Positions 33,694 to 42,427 of a stretch of DNA of 64,000 bases are shown here, piece after piece. Source of the stretch: Xiheimicrobium sp033763395 (lineage in GTDB: Bacteria; Myxococcota; Myxococcia; Myxococcales; Myxococcaceae); contig JANRKQ010000129.1 of the NCBI GenBank assembly GCA_033763395.1, forward strand, positions 1 to 64,000. The letters are read 5' to 3'. Under the pieces are notes generated by a model, which ran no database searches, had not been told where the DNA came from, and was given only the letters and a program-made list of their open reading frames with translations. Each line of letters begins with the position of its first letter. The stretch's first letter is position 1. The translations under genes and the position numbers were made by a program.

Positions 33694-35184
33694 TCAGAGT
33701 GGATACGTCAGCGTCAGGCCCAGCAGCGTCACCAGCACCAGCACGAGCGGCGCCAGCACCAGGAACACCAGCATCGTGTAGCCCATGACGTCGCGGGCCT
33801 TCAGCCCGAACAGGCCCAGCACTGGCAGCATCCAGAAGGGCTGCAGCAGGTTCGCCAGCGCCTCACCCAGGTCGTAGACCGCCACCATCCACCCCAGGTG
33901 CACCTTGAGCTCGTGCGCGGCCTGCATCACGTACGGCGCCTCGATGACCCACTTCGAACCGCCGCTCGGCACGAAGATGCCCAGCACCGCCGAGTACGTC
34001 GCGATGACGGCGGGGAAGGTCGTGGGTGTCGAGAGGCCCACGAACCAGTGCGCGAGCTGCTGGGACAGCTGCGTCTTCGTGATGAGCGCCGCGATGCCTG
34101 CGTAGAGGGGAAACTGCAGCAGCACGCCCCAGACGCCCGGCGTCGCTTCCTTCACCGCGCGCATGAGCCGCGCCGGCGTGCCGTGGAGCGCGACGCCGAG
34201 GGTGAGGAAGCCCAGGTTCAACGTGTTGAGCGTGAGCGCACCCAGCGGGTCGGCCGCTTCGACGAAGGTGAGGGTGAGGAAGGCGCCCGCGAGCGCGACG
34301 AAGGCCACCGACAGGGCCGGGTGGTGCTCGAACCACTCACCGGGCGTACCCCTCGAGGCTGGCGCTGGTGCGTCCAGGGGGCTCGCTCCGAGCTCGAGGC
34401 CCAGCGCCTTCGCCGTCACGGCCTTCGCCTCGCTCGGCGCCGCCAGGTACAGCACCACGGTGACGACGATGAGCTCGATGGCGACCGACACGAGGCTCTG
34501 CCAGAGGAAGATGGTGTGCCGCAGCGGAATGACGCCGCCCTCGACGAGGCCTCCCGCGGCCACGATGTCGCGAATGTCCTTCTGCAGCATCGACGGCGTC
34601 GCCATCTGCAGCGCGGCCGAGCCCGAGAGGCCCTGCGCCCAGATGCTGCCGAGGCCGAGGAAGGCGCTCGCGCACAGCGCCCGGTAGTCGACGCGCTCCA
34701 TGCGGCGCGCCACCTCACGCGCCAGCATCGCGCTGAAGATGAGCGAGAAGCCCCAGTTGAACCAGCTCGACGCCATCGCGAAGAACGTCACCCAGGCGAC
34801 CGCGCCCTTCGCCGTCGTCGGCACCCGCGCCAGCCACGCGATGAGCCGCGCGACGGGCCGTGTCGTGGCCACCACCGAGCCCGTGATGATGACGAGGGCC
34901 ATCTGCAGGGTGAAGGGCAAGAGCTCCCAGAAGCCGCCACCCCAGGCCCGCACGATGCGCCCCGCGGCCGCGGCGGCCGGCACCGTCTGCGAGAGCGAGA
35001 CGAAGGCCGCCACCACGACGATGACGGTGGCGGCGAGCGCGAACACGTACGCGTCGGGAATCCAACGCTCGGCCCAGGTGGTGAAGCGCGCGGCGAGGCG
35101 GGCCAGGAAGCCGTCGGCGGGCGGAAGCGGCGCGGCCGGAGGCGCGGCACCACCCAGCGAGCCCGGCAGGTCGGCCGACGACAT
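33694..35184 (-). CDS. atoE: Short-chain fatty acid transporter (AtoE family)
   Basis: A 496-residue transporter with about 12 hydrophobic segments. Family features are LARFTTWAERWIPD-like text near the N-terminus (here RLAARFTTWAERWIPDAYVF), SSWFNWGFSLIFSAMLAREVARR, and the hallmark FVPSGGSKWVIEAPYV near the C-terminus. AtoE proteins take up short-chain fatty acids such as acetoacetate or butyrate. No ato catabolic genes are nearby. It sits 7 bases downstream of the DUF6918-like gene on the same strand, so both, and the small membrane gene before them, may form one transcript. Confidence 0.88.
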   Translation of the reverse strand: MSSADLPGSLGGAAPPAAPLPPADGFLARLAARFTTWAERWIPDAYVFALAATVIVVVAAFVSLSQTVPAAAAAGRIVRAWGGGFWELLPFTLQMALVIITGSVVATTRPVARLIAWLARVPTTAKGAVAWVTFFAMASSWFNWGFSLIFSAMLAREVARRMERVDYRALCASAFLGLGSIWAQGLSGSAALQMATPSMLQKDIRDIVAAGGLVEGGVIPLRHTIFLWQSLVSVAIELIVVTVVLYLAAPSEAKAVTAKALGLELGASPLDAPAPASRGTPGEWFEHHPALSVAFVALAGAFLTLTFVEAADPLGALTLNTLNLGFLTLGVALHGTPARLMRAVKEATPGVWGVLLQFPLYAGIAALITKTQLSQQLAHWFVGLSTPTTFPAVIATYSAVLGIFVPSGGSKWVIEAPYVMQAAHELKVHLGWMVAVYDLGEALANLLQPFWMLPVLGLFGLKARDVMGYTMLVFLVLAPLVLVLVTLLGLTLTYPL

Positions 35185-35191
35185 CGACGCG

Positions 35192-35662
35192 TCAGCTGCC
35201 GAGATGCGGAGACAGCGTGCGGCCCACGCGCGGCACGGCCTCTTCGACGTGCTTCTTCGCCTGCGGGCGCAGCTTCTCGTACGCGCTCTTCAGCGTGGCG
35301 TTCTTCGCCTTCTTGGCGCGGTCGTCGGTGATGCCCAACAGCGCGTCGGCCACCTCGCCGCCGCGGCGCGAGAGCGTGTCGCCGAACTGCGCCGGCGCGC
35401 TGCCGGCCTTGCGGTGGTCGGCGTAGAAGGGCTCGAGGCGCTTCACGAAGTCGTCGAGCAGCATGTCCATCGACTCGCGAATGATGCCCGGCTTCACCGC
35501 GCACACCACCTTGTACGCCCCCTTGATGGCGAGGCCCGACAGGCCGCCCTTGCTCGACACCTCGTCCTCGATGAGGCGCTCGCAGTCGGTGAGAATGCGC
35601 GGGCGCTTCGACGTGTCGTCGAGGAGGCGGGCCACGAGGGTGTCGGTGTTGGCGTCGGTCAT
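35192..35662 (-). CDS. DUF6918-like small soluble protein
   Basis: 156 residues, helical and charged, with DCERLIEDEVSSKGGLSGLA, GAYKVVCAVKPGIIRESMDM and ITDDRAKKAKNATLKSAYEKLR. These fit my memory of DUF6918, an actinobacterial/myxobacterial family with no known role. There is no signal peptide or membrane segment. It is placed between a small membrane protein gene (14-base gap) and the fatty acid transporter gene (7-base gap). Confidence 0.65.
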   Translation of the reverse strand: MTDANTDTLVARLLDDTSKRPRILTDCERLIEDEVSSKGGLSGLAIKGAYKVVCAVKPGIIRESMDMLLDDFVKRLEPFYADHRKAGSAPAQFGDTLSRRGGEVADALLGITDDRAKKAKNATLKSAYEKLRPQAKKHVEEAVPRVGRTLSPHLGS

Positions 35663-35676
35663 GGCGCCGCGATTTG

Positions 35677-35973
35677 TCACTGACGGGGGCGTTTCGCCAG
35701 TTCGGCCTGCGAGGCCCGTCGGGCGAGGTGCGTCACGGCCAGGCTGAGGCCCACGCGCAGCGCAGCAAAGGCGACGAGCGCCAGCCACCAGCGCACGAGC
35801 GGCCCCAGGGCGAGCTTCACGGCCGCGGTGCCGGCGAGCGCCGAGAGCGTCAACAGACGCGGCAGATGAAGCGGCGTGGTGCCCTCGCGCGACGCGAGGA
35901 ACGCCCGGCGGCCGAACGCGAGGGCGAGCGCGCCGACGACGAGCGCCGCCAGCAGCGGGACGGCTCGCATCAT
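35677..35973 (-). CDS. Small three-helix membrane protein of unknown function
   Basis: 98 residues with three hydrophobic stretches (about 4-20, 40-58 and 62-82) and a basic C-terminus (RRASQAELAKRPRQ). I do not recognise it. The frame continues upstream into a repeat block, but the repeat units are not multiples of three, so I start the gene at the Met-Met at 35973/35970. It is followed on the same strand by the DUF6918-like gene. Confidence 0.5.
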   Translation of the reverse strand: MMRAVPLLAALVVGALALAFGRRAFLASREGTTPLHLPRLLTLSALAGTAAVKLALGPLVRWWLALVAFAALRVGLSLAVTHLARRASQAELAKRPRQ

Positions 35974-36333
35974 CGAGCCTGACTCCGCACGGCGTGGCGA
36001 CGCCGTGGCAGGACTTCGAGCGCCCGCATCATCGGGCGTGGCTCCGGACGTCGTGGCAGGACTTTCGACGTGCGCCTGCAGGAGCACTCGCGTCATCGAG
36101 CGCGACTCCGGATGGCGTGGTGGCGCGGTGGAAGGACTTCGACGTGCGCCTGCGAGAGCGCCCGCGTCATTGAGCGTGACTCCGGACGTCGTGGCAGGAC
36201 TTCGACGTGCGCGTTCGAGAGCGCTCGCCTCATCGAGCGTGAGGCCAGCCGGCCTGGCAGGACTTCGACCTGCGTCTGCGGGAGCGCTCGCAACGTCGAG
36301 CGTGACTCCGGACGGCGTGGCTGGCCTCGAACG
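35970..36333. repeat. Intergenic tandem repeats of about 63 bp, six degenerate units
   Basis: Units begin near 35970, 36026, 36090, 36164, 36227 and 36290 (lengths about 56, 64, 74, 63, 63 and a partial 44). The shared core is TGACTCCGGACG, then TGGCAGGACTTCGACGTGCG. Intact units contain the inverted repeat ACGTCG, 11-base loop, CGACGT (for example 36186-36208). Because unit lengths shift the frame, the block is probably non-coding. The following 36334-36479 shows no gene or structure I can name. Confidence 0.8.
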
Positions 36334-36479
36334 GGACCCGCCGGGCGGCTCCCGTCGTTGAGTACGGCTTGAGTTCGTTCCCGCTGGGCAGTCCGTGCGC
36401 GCGTCGTCATCCCCCCACCTCGCCGCGCGAGCAACCCACCCGGACCACGCACGACGTCCCGGGTGCCACGCTTGGGCCT

Positions 36480-36902
36480 TCAACGGTCCCTCACCAGACG
36501 AACGAGTCGGCGCAAGCCGGGCACTTCTTTCAACGCGCGCGCGACCCTCGGGACGTGCCGGAGCACCAGGTGGCTCTGGCGCGGGAGTTCGAGCCGGAGC
36601 GCTCCTCGTCGTACGGCCACCACGCGGCCGAGCACTTCGCGCGCCGGAGGGTCGACGACACCGACGCTCGACACCGTGACGAGTGGAGCGAGGGACTGCA
36701 CGAGATGCGCGACGAGCTGACCGCGAGGGTTCACCACCAGCGCGATGTCACCAATCTTCAGGGCCGTCTCGTCTCCACGCTCGACGTGGAGTTGGTCTTT
36801 GTCGAGCACGAGAGGCCACAGGCTTCGCCCACCCGCGCGCAGCCACATCTTCGCGCCATGGGGGAGCGCGCGGAGCAGGTCCAGGTGGCCAGAGGGCGCC
36901 AT
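36480..36902 (-). CDS. Signal peptidase S24/S26-like protein, possibly inactive
   Basis: 140 residues. RAGGRSLWPLVLDKDQLHVE matches the catalytic-serine region of small S26 peptidases (usually GxSMxPLxxxGDxV), with Ser27. KIGDIALVVNPRGQLVAH fits the next strands, and EVLGRVVAVRRG fits the end. The segment that usually carries a charged TRGD/TKGD-like motif is instead LVTVSSVGVVDPPA, so the lysine-type catalytic element is missing. It may be a degenerate or non-peptidase relative. There is no N-terminal membrane anchor. It is the last of three genes on this strand, 31 bases after the previous stop. Confidence 0.55.
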   Translation of the reverse strand: MAPSGHLDLLRALPHGAKMWLRAGGRSLWPLVLDKDQLHVERGDETALKIGDIALVVNPRGQLVAHLVQSLAPLVTVSSVGVVDPPAREVLGRVVAVRRGALRLELPRQSHLVLRHVPRVARALKEVPGLRRLVRLVRDR

Positions 36903-36933
36903 CGAGGGAAGAGTCTGACACGACCGCCGGGGC

Positions 36934-37731
36934 TCAGCGCCGTCGCTGCGGCAGCGGCTTTCCGCCGAGAAGGTCTCCCAGAGATGGCCTCGAGAAGCCT
37001 TCTCCAAGCCGGGGCATGGGTGGGAGCGGCGGCGTCGACGCGACGAGCACGCGCCAGTCGCCCGGCAAGCCAGTTGCGCCGAGCGGCCGCAGGATGATGG
37101 CGAACGTCTTGCCGCGGGGCAGGTCGAACTCGCCGCCGCACATGAAGACGCCGAGTTCGATGACTCCACTGGATTCGGTCGTGAGTCCCACCAGCTCGAA
37201 GTCGTCCCCCCGCACGGTGACCTCGACCAGTCCGCTGCGGTCCATCCACGCTTCCTCGACGCGTACGACGGCGTCAGAGCCACAGCCGAAGCGGGTCTCT
37301 GAGAAGCCAGCGGTGCTGGGCATTCCGACGAAGCGAGGCGCCGCCGTCGACGCGTCGCGGGCAACGACGAGCTCGCCGAGGGGGTGGCCGTTCTGGGCCC
37401 GAAAGGCGGCCGTCCCCTTGCGCGGCACGACGACCCAGGTCCCGTCCGACAGCGGTGTCTCGGGAACCACCACGAACTGACGGATGAGGCGGCCGAGGAG
37501 CGAGTGCACCGTGCGAACACCGACGCGTCGGTCGCCCCCCGAAGTGAGCTCGACCTGCGTCGTCACGTCCTCAGCCATCAAGTCGCCCTGGTGGTGCACG
37601 ACGAAGTGAGGCGCCGGTGGCAGCGGCCCCGGCGGAGCGAACATCGAGATGGCCTCCGTGGGACAGCTCGCGATGGCGACCGAAGGGAGCGTCGATGCAC
37701 CGAGAATCAGAATGGACACGAGGCGGCTCAT
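36934..37731 (-). CDS. Secreted protein of unknown function
   Basis: 265 residues with a signal peptide (MSRLVSILILGASTLPSVAI, cleaved near ASC). The mature protein is beta-rich with a few cysteines (ASCPTE, RFGCGSD, FMCGGEF) and a Pro/Arg C-terminus. I recognise no family. The ATG at 37731 overlaps the stop of the upstream HExxH gene (ATGA), so the two are translationally coupled. Confidence 0.6.
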   Translation of the reverse strand: MSRLVSILILGASTLPSVAIASCPTEAISMFAPPGPLPPAPHFVVHHQGDLMAEDVTTQVELTSGGDRRVGVRTVHSLLGRLIRQFVVVPETPLSDGTWVVVPRKGTAAFRAQNGHPLGELVVARDASTAAPRFVGMPSTAGFSETRFGCGSDAVVRVEEAWMDRSGLVEVTVRGDDFELVGLTTESSGVIELGVFMCGGEFDLPRGKTFAIILRPLGATGLPGDWRVLVASTPPLPPMPRLGEGFSRPSLGDLLGGKPLPQRRR

Positions 37732-38522
37732 CGGTGCGCCTTCTTTCGCTGGGCGAGCGCGAGGTCGAACAGGTGCTCGCTGAACTGGGCCACCATCTCA
37801 TGCTCCGTGACGCCCGGCCCCGAAGGCGTGACCTGAACGAACTCGCCGGTCGCTGGGCTCCTGAAGCGTATCGACTCGAAGAGACCGACCGGGTCCGTTG
37901 CCCCCGCGTAGCGGGCTGCACCGTCCGGGAGCTTCCCGAGCTGGCGATTCAACGCGGTGTGCGCCCACTCATGAACGAGGGTCTTCGCGGTCTGCTCGAT
38001 CTCGCGCGCACGCGCCTGATCGAGGTCCACCTGAAAGCGATCAACCGATCGCGGAGGTGTGAGGCCGTACCTCACGTTCTTCTTCTTGTCCGCCTCAGGC
38101 GGTGGCAGCGCCTCGACCGTTTGGGCAAAGGGTGCAGCGGTGAGTTCGACGAGGGCCTTCTCTTCGCGGACCCGTTGTCGGACCCGGCCCAGCTCATCTT
38201 TCTCGAGCGTTACGCGCCGGAATTCGATCTCGTAGGTTCCCTGAATCGCGGGCAGCAGCTCGTTGGCGAGCGCGATGGCTTCCTTCATGTTGGTGGCCTG
38301 CCGAACCGTTGCGTCTGCCGGAACGAGGGCTTGAAGCCCGCGCGCCCTGGGGAACGGCGAGACGGTGTGGTCCGGCTGGGCGTCAGACCGGTGGCCCTTC
38401 GGCTTCGGACCAAGAGGCGGGGCCTCGGTTGGTTGCGGCTGGGTGATGGTGCCAGCGGTTGAGCGTCGAACGGGGTCTGCCACGAGCTCCCTCCGGGAGG
38501 GGGAAGCGCCCGCTGACTGCAC
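37728..38522 (-). CDS. Putative HExxH metallopeptidase
   Basis: About 264 residues. A zinc-protease-like helix, TAKTLVHEWAHTALN, gives HEWAH; a later TEHEMVAQFSEHLF could supply the third ligand. The N-terminal 60 residues are disordered (VQSAGASPSRRELVADPVRR, then PQPTEAPPLGP) without a signal peptide, as often seen in myxobacterial proteins exported by other routes. No ATG fits well. GTG 38522 is my choice, and a Met further upstream at 38615 would overlap the lipoprotein gene. The downstream secreted protein gene overlaps by 4 bases. Confidence 0.55.
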   Translation of the reverse strand: MQSAGASPSRRELVADPVRRSTAGTITQPQPTEAPPLGPKPKGHRSDAQPDHTVSPFPRARGLQALVPADATVRQATNMKEAIALANELLPAIQGTYEIEFRRVTLEKDELGRVRQRVREEKALVELTAAPFAQTVEALPPPEADKKKNVRYGLTPPRSVDRFQVDLDQARAREIEQTAKTLVHEWAHTALNRQLGKLPDGAARYAGATDPVGLFESIRFRSPATGEFVQVTPSGPGVTEHEMVAQFSEHLFDLALAQRKKAHR

Positions 38523-38575
38523 GGCTGGTGACAGTCTCAGATTTACTCGGTTCTCTCGAGGTGAGTCCAACGCTC

Positions 38576-39772
38576 TCAGGGCACCACGATGGACGCCGCC
38601 TCGAAGCGCTCGCAACGCCGCGAGTGCACCACCACCTCGCGCGAACCTGCGGCCACCGACGCCGGCACTTCGCCCGTCCAGCTCGTGCCCGCCGCGTCGG
38701 CCCGCCCGCGCGTCAGCGCCACACCACCCACGATGACGTCGAGCACCGAGCCCAGGTGCTCGCCTTCGACGACCACCGGGGAGAGCCGATCAACCGGCGC
38801 CGTCACCGTCGTCACCCGTGGCGTGGGCAGTGACTCGTCACAGACGAAGAGGGGAAACTCCTTCCATGTCAGCGCGCCGCGGGTGTCGCGCAGCACCGTC
38901 CACAGCGTGCCGGTCCGCCGCTCGGGCACGGGGTCGAACGCCTTCTTCCCCGGGGCGGTGAAGGTGGTCTTCACCTCTTCGCGCATGGCCGTGCGCGTCT
39001 CGGAGAAGCGCCCGGCCGTCGAGTACCACGACACGAGAATGCGCTCGGTGCGGGCTTCGGGCCCGCTCGGCGTGACCGCGGTGAAGGGCTCGAATGCCGA
39101 GTCCGCCGCGTCCACGTCGAGCACCACGTCTTGCGCCGGCTTCACCATCACGCGCGCCCCGGCGGGCCAGTCGACGCCATCGACGACGAGGCGCGCCACC
39201 TGGGGGTTCTGGTTGCGCTCCGGGTCCTCCGAGATGCGCACGCGGAAGAGCGAGATGAGCGAGGCCACCTCGCGGCGCTGCACCCGGCCGAATAGGGCGG
39301 CGAGCTCCTCCATGGGCGCCGTCGGAGACACCTCTTCCGCCACCGAGATGGTGATGAGGGTGCCGACGGTGCCGAGCGTTCGGCGTGGGTCATCGGCCGC
39401 GAGCACGTCGAAGAGGCCCCGCGGGGCCGAGTACGTGGCGGTCGCGTTGAGCCCCGCGAAGCGCACGCCCGCGGGCAGCGACATCATGTCGCCCAGTCGA
39501 GATGGGTCGTTCACCACCGCCGGGTCGGTGCAGGCCGAGCGGTTCTCGTTGAAAGGGTCGGGGTCGCACGCGATCCAGAAGGTGGTGGTGGCCTGGGTGC
39601 GGGTCGGGTCGAGCACGAGCGCCGACAGCTGGGCCGTCTCTCCGGGCGCGAGGTCGGCCGGGCTCGACGAGATGCCCAGCATGCGCAACCGGTCGACGAG
39701 CGACTCGGTGGGGAAGTCCTCGGGCGTGCAGGCCGTCGTCCAGAGCGCGAGGCCGACCAGGAGCGCGCGCAT
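38576..39772 (-). CDS. Lipoprotein partner of the TonB receptor, with IPT/TIG-like C-terminus
   Basis: 398 residues. The signal peptide and lipobox (LWTTAC) give lipidated Cys15. The body is beta-rich, with Ig-like stretches. The last 90 residues (TPRVTTVTAPVDRLSPVVVE, ending SREVVVHSRRCERF) resemble an IPT/TIG fold. Its ATG overlaps the stop of the receptor gene (ATGA), so the two are made together. By analogy with SusC/SusD-like pairs it may capture ligand for the receptor, but it has no SusD similarity that I can see. Confidence 0.7.
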   Translation of the reverse strand: MRALLVGLALWTTACTPEDFPTESLVDRLRMLGISSSPADLAPGETAQLSALVLDPTRTQATTTFWIACDPDPFNENRSACTDPAVVNDPSRLGDMMSLPAGVRFAGLNATATYSAPRGLFDVLAADDPRRTLGTVGTLITISVAEEVSPTAPMEELAALFGRVQRREVASLISLFRVRISEDPERNQNPQVARLVVDGVDWPAGARVMVKPAQDVVLDVDAADSAFEPFTAVTPSGPEARTERILVSWYSTAGRFSETRTAMREEVKTTFTAPGKKAFDPVPERRTGTLWTVLRDTRGALTWKEFPLFVCDESLPTPRVTTVTAPVDRLSPVVVEGEHLGSVLDVIVGGVALTRGRADAAGTSWTGEVPASVAAGSREVVVHSRRCERFEAASIVVP

Positions 39773-42414
39773 CAGTACTCTCCCCGCAGCCCCAGCACCG
39801 GGAGAATCGGCAGCCCGGTGATGAACGTCTGCGCCGAGTAGTCGTACGCGTTCTGCACCGCCTCGACGTTCGCCCGGTTGGTGACGTTCTGCACGTCGAG
39901 GTAGAGCGCCAGCATCCAGTTCTGGAAGACGAAGCGCTTGTCGATGCGGACGTCGAGCTGGAAGAAGTCGGGCAGCCGCTCGCTGAACTGCGCTCCCTGA
40001 ATCGGGAAGTAGTAGTTGCCGTTGACGTCGTAGATGGCGCCGACGATGGGCGTGCGCAGCGGGCCCGAGGTGTAGCGGAGCCGCGCTCCGATGATGAAGT
40101 CGAGCGGCAGCTTGTAGCTGGCCACCACGATGAGGTTGTGGGGCTGGTCGAACTGCGCGAGCGCCCACACCGTGCCTCCGCGAAAGTCGCGCTCGGTGCG
40201 CGACAGGCTGTAGGCGATCCACCCGAAGAAGTTCTTCGTCAGCTGGTGCCGCAACAGAATCTCGGCGCCGAAGCTTCGGCCCCGGCCGAAGCTGCCGTAC
40301 AGCACCGGTGAGCCTCCGCTCGAGAAGTCGCCCGTCGAGCTCGCGAGCGTCGCGCGCGCCTGGTTGAAGAGGTCCTTGTAGTAGAGCTGCACGTCGAGGC
40401 TGATGGCGTCGGTGAAGCGCACCTCGCCGCCCACCATGTACTGGCGCGCGCCCTCGGGCTGCAGGTCGGGGTTGCCGAACTCCTTCGTGAGCAGCCCCTG
40501 CCGGTAGTCCGGAGGCTGGTGGTAGATGCCGACGCCGCCCTTCAGCAGCACGCGGTCGTGCACCTGCCATAGCGCCGAGAGCCGGGGGTCGACCCACGCC
40601 TTGTTCATCAACGAGTTGTAGTCGCCGCGCAGGCCGCCAATGAGCTTGAGGCCCTGCACCGGCTTCCAGATGGCCTCGCCGAAGAGCGCGGGCTCGGCCA
40701 TCACCACGTTCGAGCGCACCGACACGAGCCGCCGCGAACCGAACGGGTCGGGAATGGCGCCGACGCGGGGCAGCGGCGGAGACTGAATCTCGAGGCCGTA
40801 GGGCAGCAGCTGGAAGTCGAGGCCCGTCGCGAAGGCGAGGTTCGCCTCGGGCACGTCGATGGTGAAGGTGTTGCGCGAGATGAAGGGGAAGAGCTGGCTG
40901 CGCGCGAACAGGTCGCTCCCGGCCGAGAAGCCCACGTTGTCGAGGCCCAACGTGGTGCGGGTGCGGAAGTCGACGCGCTTCGACAGCTTCGTGTCGTACC
41001 CGAAGACGAGCCGGTTGTAGGCGATCGAGGTGCCGAAGGTGCCGCGGCCCTCGGGGTCGAGAGACGGGTTGGGCAGGGCCGCGACGAGCTGGTCCGACGA
41101 GCCGAAGAAGCTGACGAAGAAGCGGCTCTTCCCGGTGGGCGGCTTCCACTCGAGGCGCGCCTGGTAGTCCCAGTAGCGCGGCGCCACCGTGAAGCCGACC
41201 GTCTCGGTCGCCCCGGGGATGAGCGAGAGCACCGCCGGCAGGAAGGCGTCGACGTAGCTGCGGCGCGCCGAGACCGCGACCGACCAGCTCTCGTTGATGG
41301 GCAGCTCGATGAGGCCCGAGATGTCGGCGATGTTGACGTCGAAGTAGCCGTGAACGCCTTTCTTCGAGGGCGTTCGGGCGGTGGCGGTGACGAGGCCGGC
41401 GATGCCGCGACCGAACTCGGCGCCGTAGTTGCCCTGCTGAAAGGTGAGCGACTCGAGCAGGTTCGAGTTGTAGGTCGAGAAGAGCCCGCCGAAGTGGAAG
41501 AGCAGGGGCACCGGCGCTTCGTCGACGAAGGTGCGCGTGTCCCACGGCTTGGAGCCGCGGATGACGAGGAAGCCCAGGCCGAACGGTGAGCGCGCCACGC
41601 CCGGAAGGTTCTGCACCACGCGAAAGGCGTCGCCGTTGGTGCCGGGGATGAGGCGAATCTCTTCCTGCTTGAGGGTGACTTGTGCGACCTCTTTGCGCTC
41701 CCTGGGCGCGCGCACCACCGTCTCGAAGCCGCCGTACACCTGCTTGCGGACGTAATAGGTGGCGTCGGTGCGCTGGCCGGCCGTGACGGTCTCGGTCGTC
41801 TCGAACTTCGAGTAGCCGGGGAGCAGCACGACGACGCGCTGGGCTCCCGCGGGAACGTCCTCGATCGAGAAACGGCCGTCGTCCCCCGTCAGCGTCTCGC
41901 GCGCCCCTTCGCCCTCGCCGACGACCACCTGGGCGTTCGCGAGCGGGTCACGCGTGCCGCGCTCGAGCACCCGGCCCGCGAAGTTGACGACGCCCGTCAG
42001 GCCCGCGTCCGGCGCCACCGGCACCTCGACGACCTGCTGGCGGAAGAAGAACTGGTAGCTGAACTGAATGCGCACCGGCGTGGGGACGAAGTCGACCTCT
42101 GCCGGGGTGAAGCGGAACCGGCGAATGGCGGCGAGCGCCTCGCGGTCGAAGCCCTCACCCGCGCTCTGCACCACCTTCGCGTCGGTGACGGTGCCGTCGA
42201 CGCCGAGGTCGATCTCCATCACCACGGTGCCGCCCACGCCGGCGTCGAGCAGCTCTGGCGGGAAGGTGGCCTCGACCCGCTCGACCAGGGTGGGCGCCTT
42301 CGTGAGCACGCCCGCGCCTCCATCGCTCTGGGCGAACGCGGAGACGGACGAGAGGACGACGAGGAGGCACGCGACGCGCACGACGGGCCGGATGTTTAAC
42401 ACCGGCTCGCCCAC
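39772..42414 (-). CDS. TonB-dependent outer-membrane receptor with its own TonB-like domain
   Basis: 880 residues. In order: a signal peptide (about 8-29, ending SAFAQ), a TonB C-terminal-type domain at about 38-125 (GGTVVMEIDLGVDGTVTDAK, DREALAAIRRFRFTPA), a carboxypeptidase-regulatory-like domain at about 143-215, a plug at about 230-350 (GTNGDAFRVVQNLPGVARSP), and a barrel of about 22 strands ending in the aromatic LGLRGEY. The receptor type is close to those importing large ligands; the substrate is unknown. The start is GTG 42414; GTG codons 5 and 12 are alternatives. The lipoprotein gene downstream overlaps by a few bases. Confidence 0.88.
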   Translation of the reverse strand: MGEPVLNIRPVVRVACLLVVLSSVSAFAQSDGGAGVLTKAPTLVERVEATFPPELLDAGVGGTVVMEIDLGVDGTVTDAKVVQSAGEGFDREALAAIRRFRFTPAEVDFVPTPVRIQFSYQFFFRQQVVEVPVAPDAGLTGVVNFAGRVLERGTRDPLANAQVVVGEGEGARETLTGDDGRFSIEDVPAGAQRVVVLLPGYSKFETTETVTAGQRTDATYYVRKQVYGGFETVVRAPRERKEVAQVTLKQEEIRLIPGTNGDAFRVVQNLPGVARSPFGLGFLVIRGSKPWDTRTFVDEAPVPLLFHFGGLFSTYNSNLLESLTFQQGNYGAEFGRGIAGLVTATARTPSKKGVHGYFDVNIADISGLIELPINESWSVAVSARRSYVDAFLPAVLSLIPGATETVGFTVAPRYWDYQARLEWKPPTGKSRFFVSFFGSSDQLVAALPNPSLDPEGRGTFGTSIAYNRLVFGYDTKLSKRVDFRTRTTLGLDNVGFSAGSDLFARSQLFPFISRNTFTIDVPEANLAFATGLDFQLLPYGLEIQSPPLPRVGAIPDPFGSRRLVSVRSNVVMAEPALFGEAIWKPVQGLKLIGGLRGDYNSLMNKAWVDPRLSALWQVHDRVLLKGGVGIYHQPPDYRQGLLTKEFGNPDLQPEGARQYMVGGEVRFTDAISLDVQLYYKDLFNQARATLASSTGDFSSGGSPVLYGSFGRGRSFGAEILLRHQLTKNFFGWIAYSLSRTERDFRGGTVWALAQFDQPHNLIVVASYKLPLDFIIGARLRYTSGPLRTPIVGAIYDVNGNYYFPIQGAQFSERLPDFFQLDVRIDKRFVFQNWMLALYLDVQNVTNRANVEAVQNAYDYSAQTFITGLPILPVLGLRGEY

Positions 42415-42427
42415 CTCGCAGGCCCGA

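Noticed and set aside
35974..36483. Minus-strand open frame extending the small membrane protein by about 170 residues through the 63-bp repeats
   Set aside because: Repeat units of 56, 64, 74 and 63 bp shift the frame, so the repeat does not keep one peptide register; open frames are expected in such GC-rich DNA.
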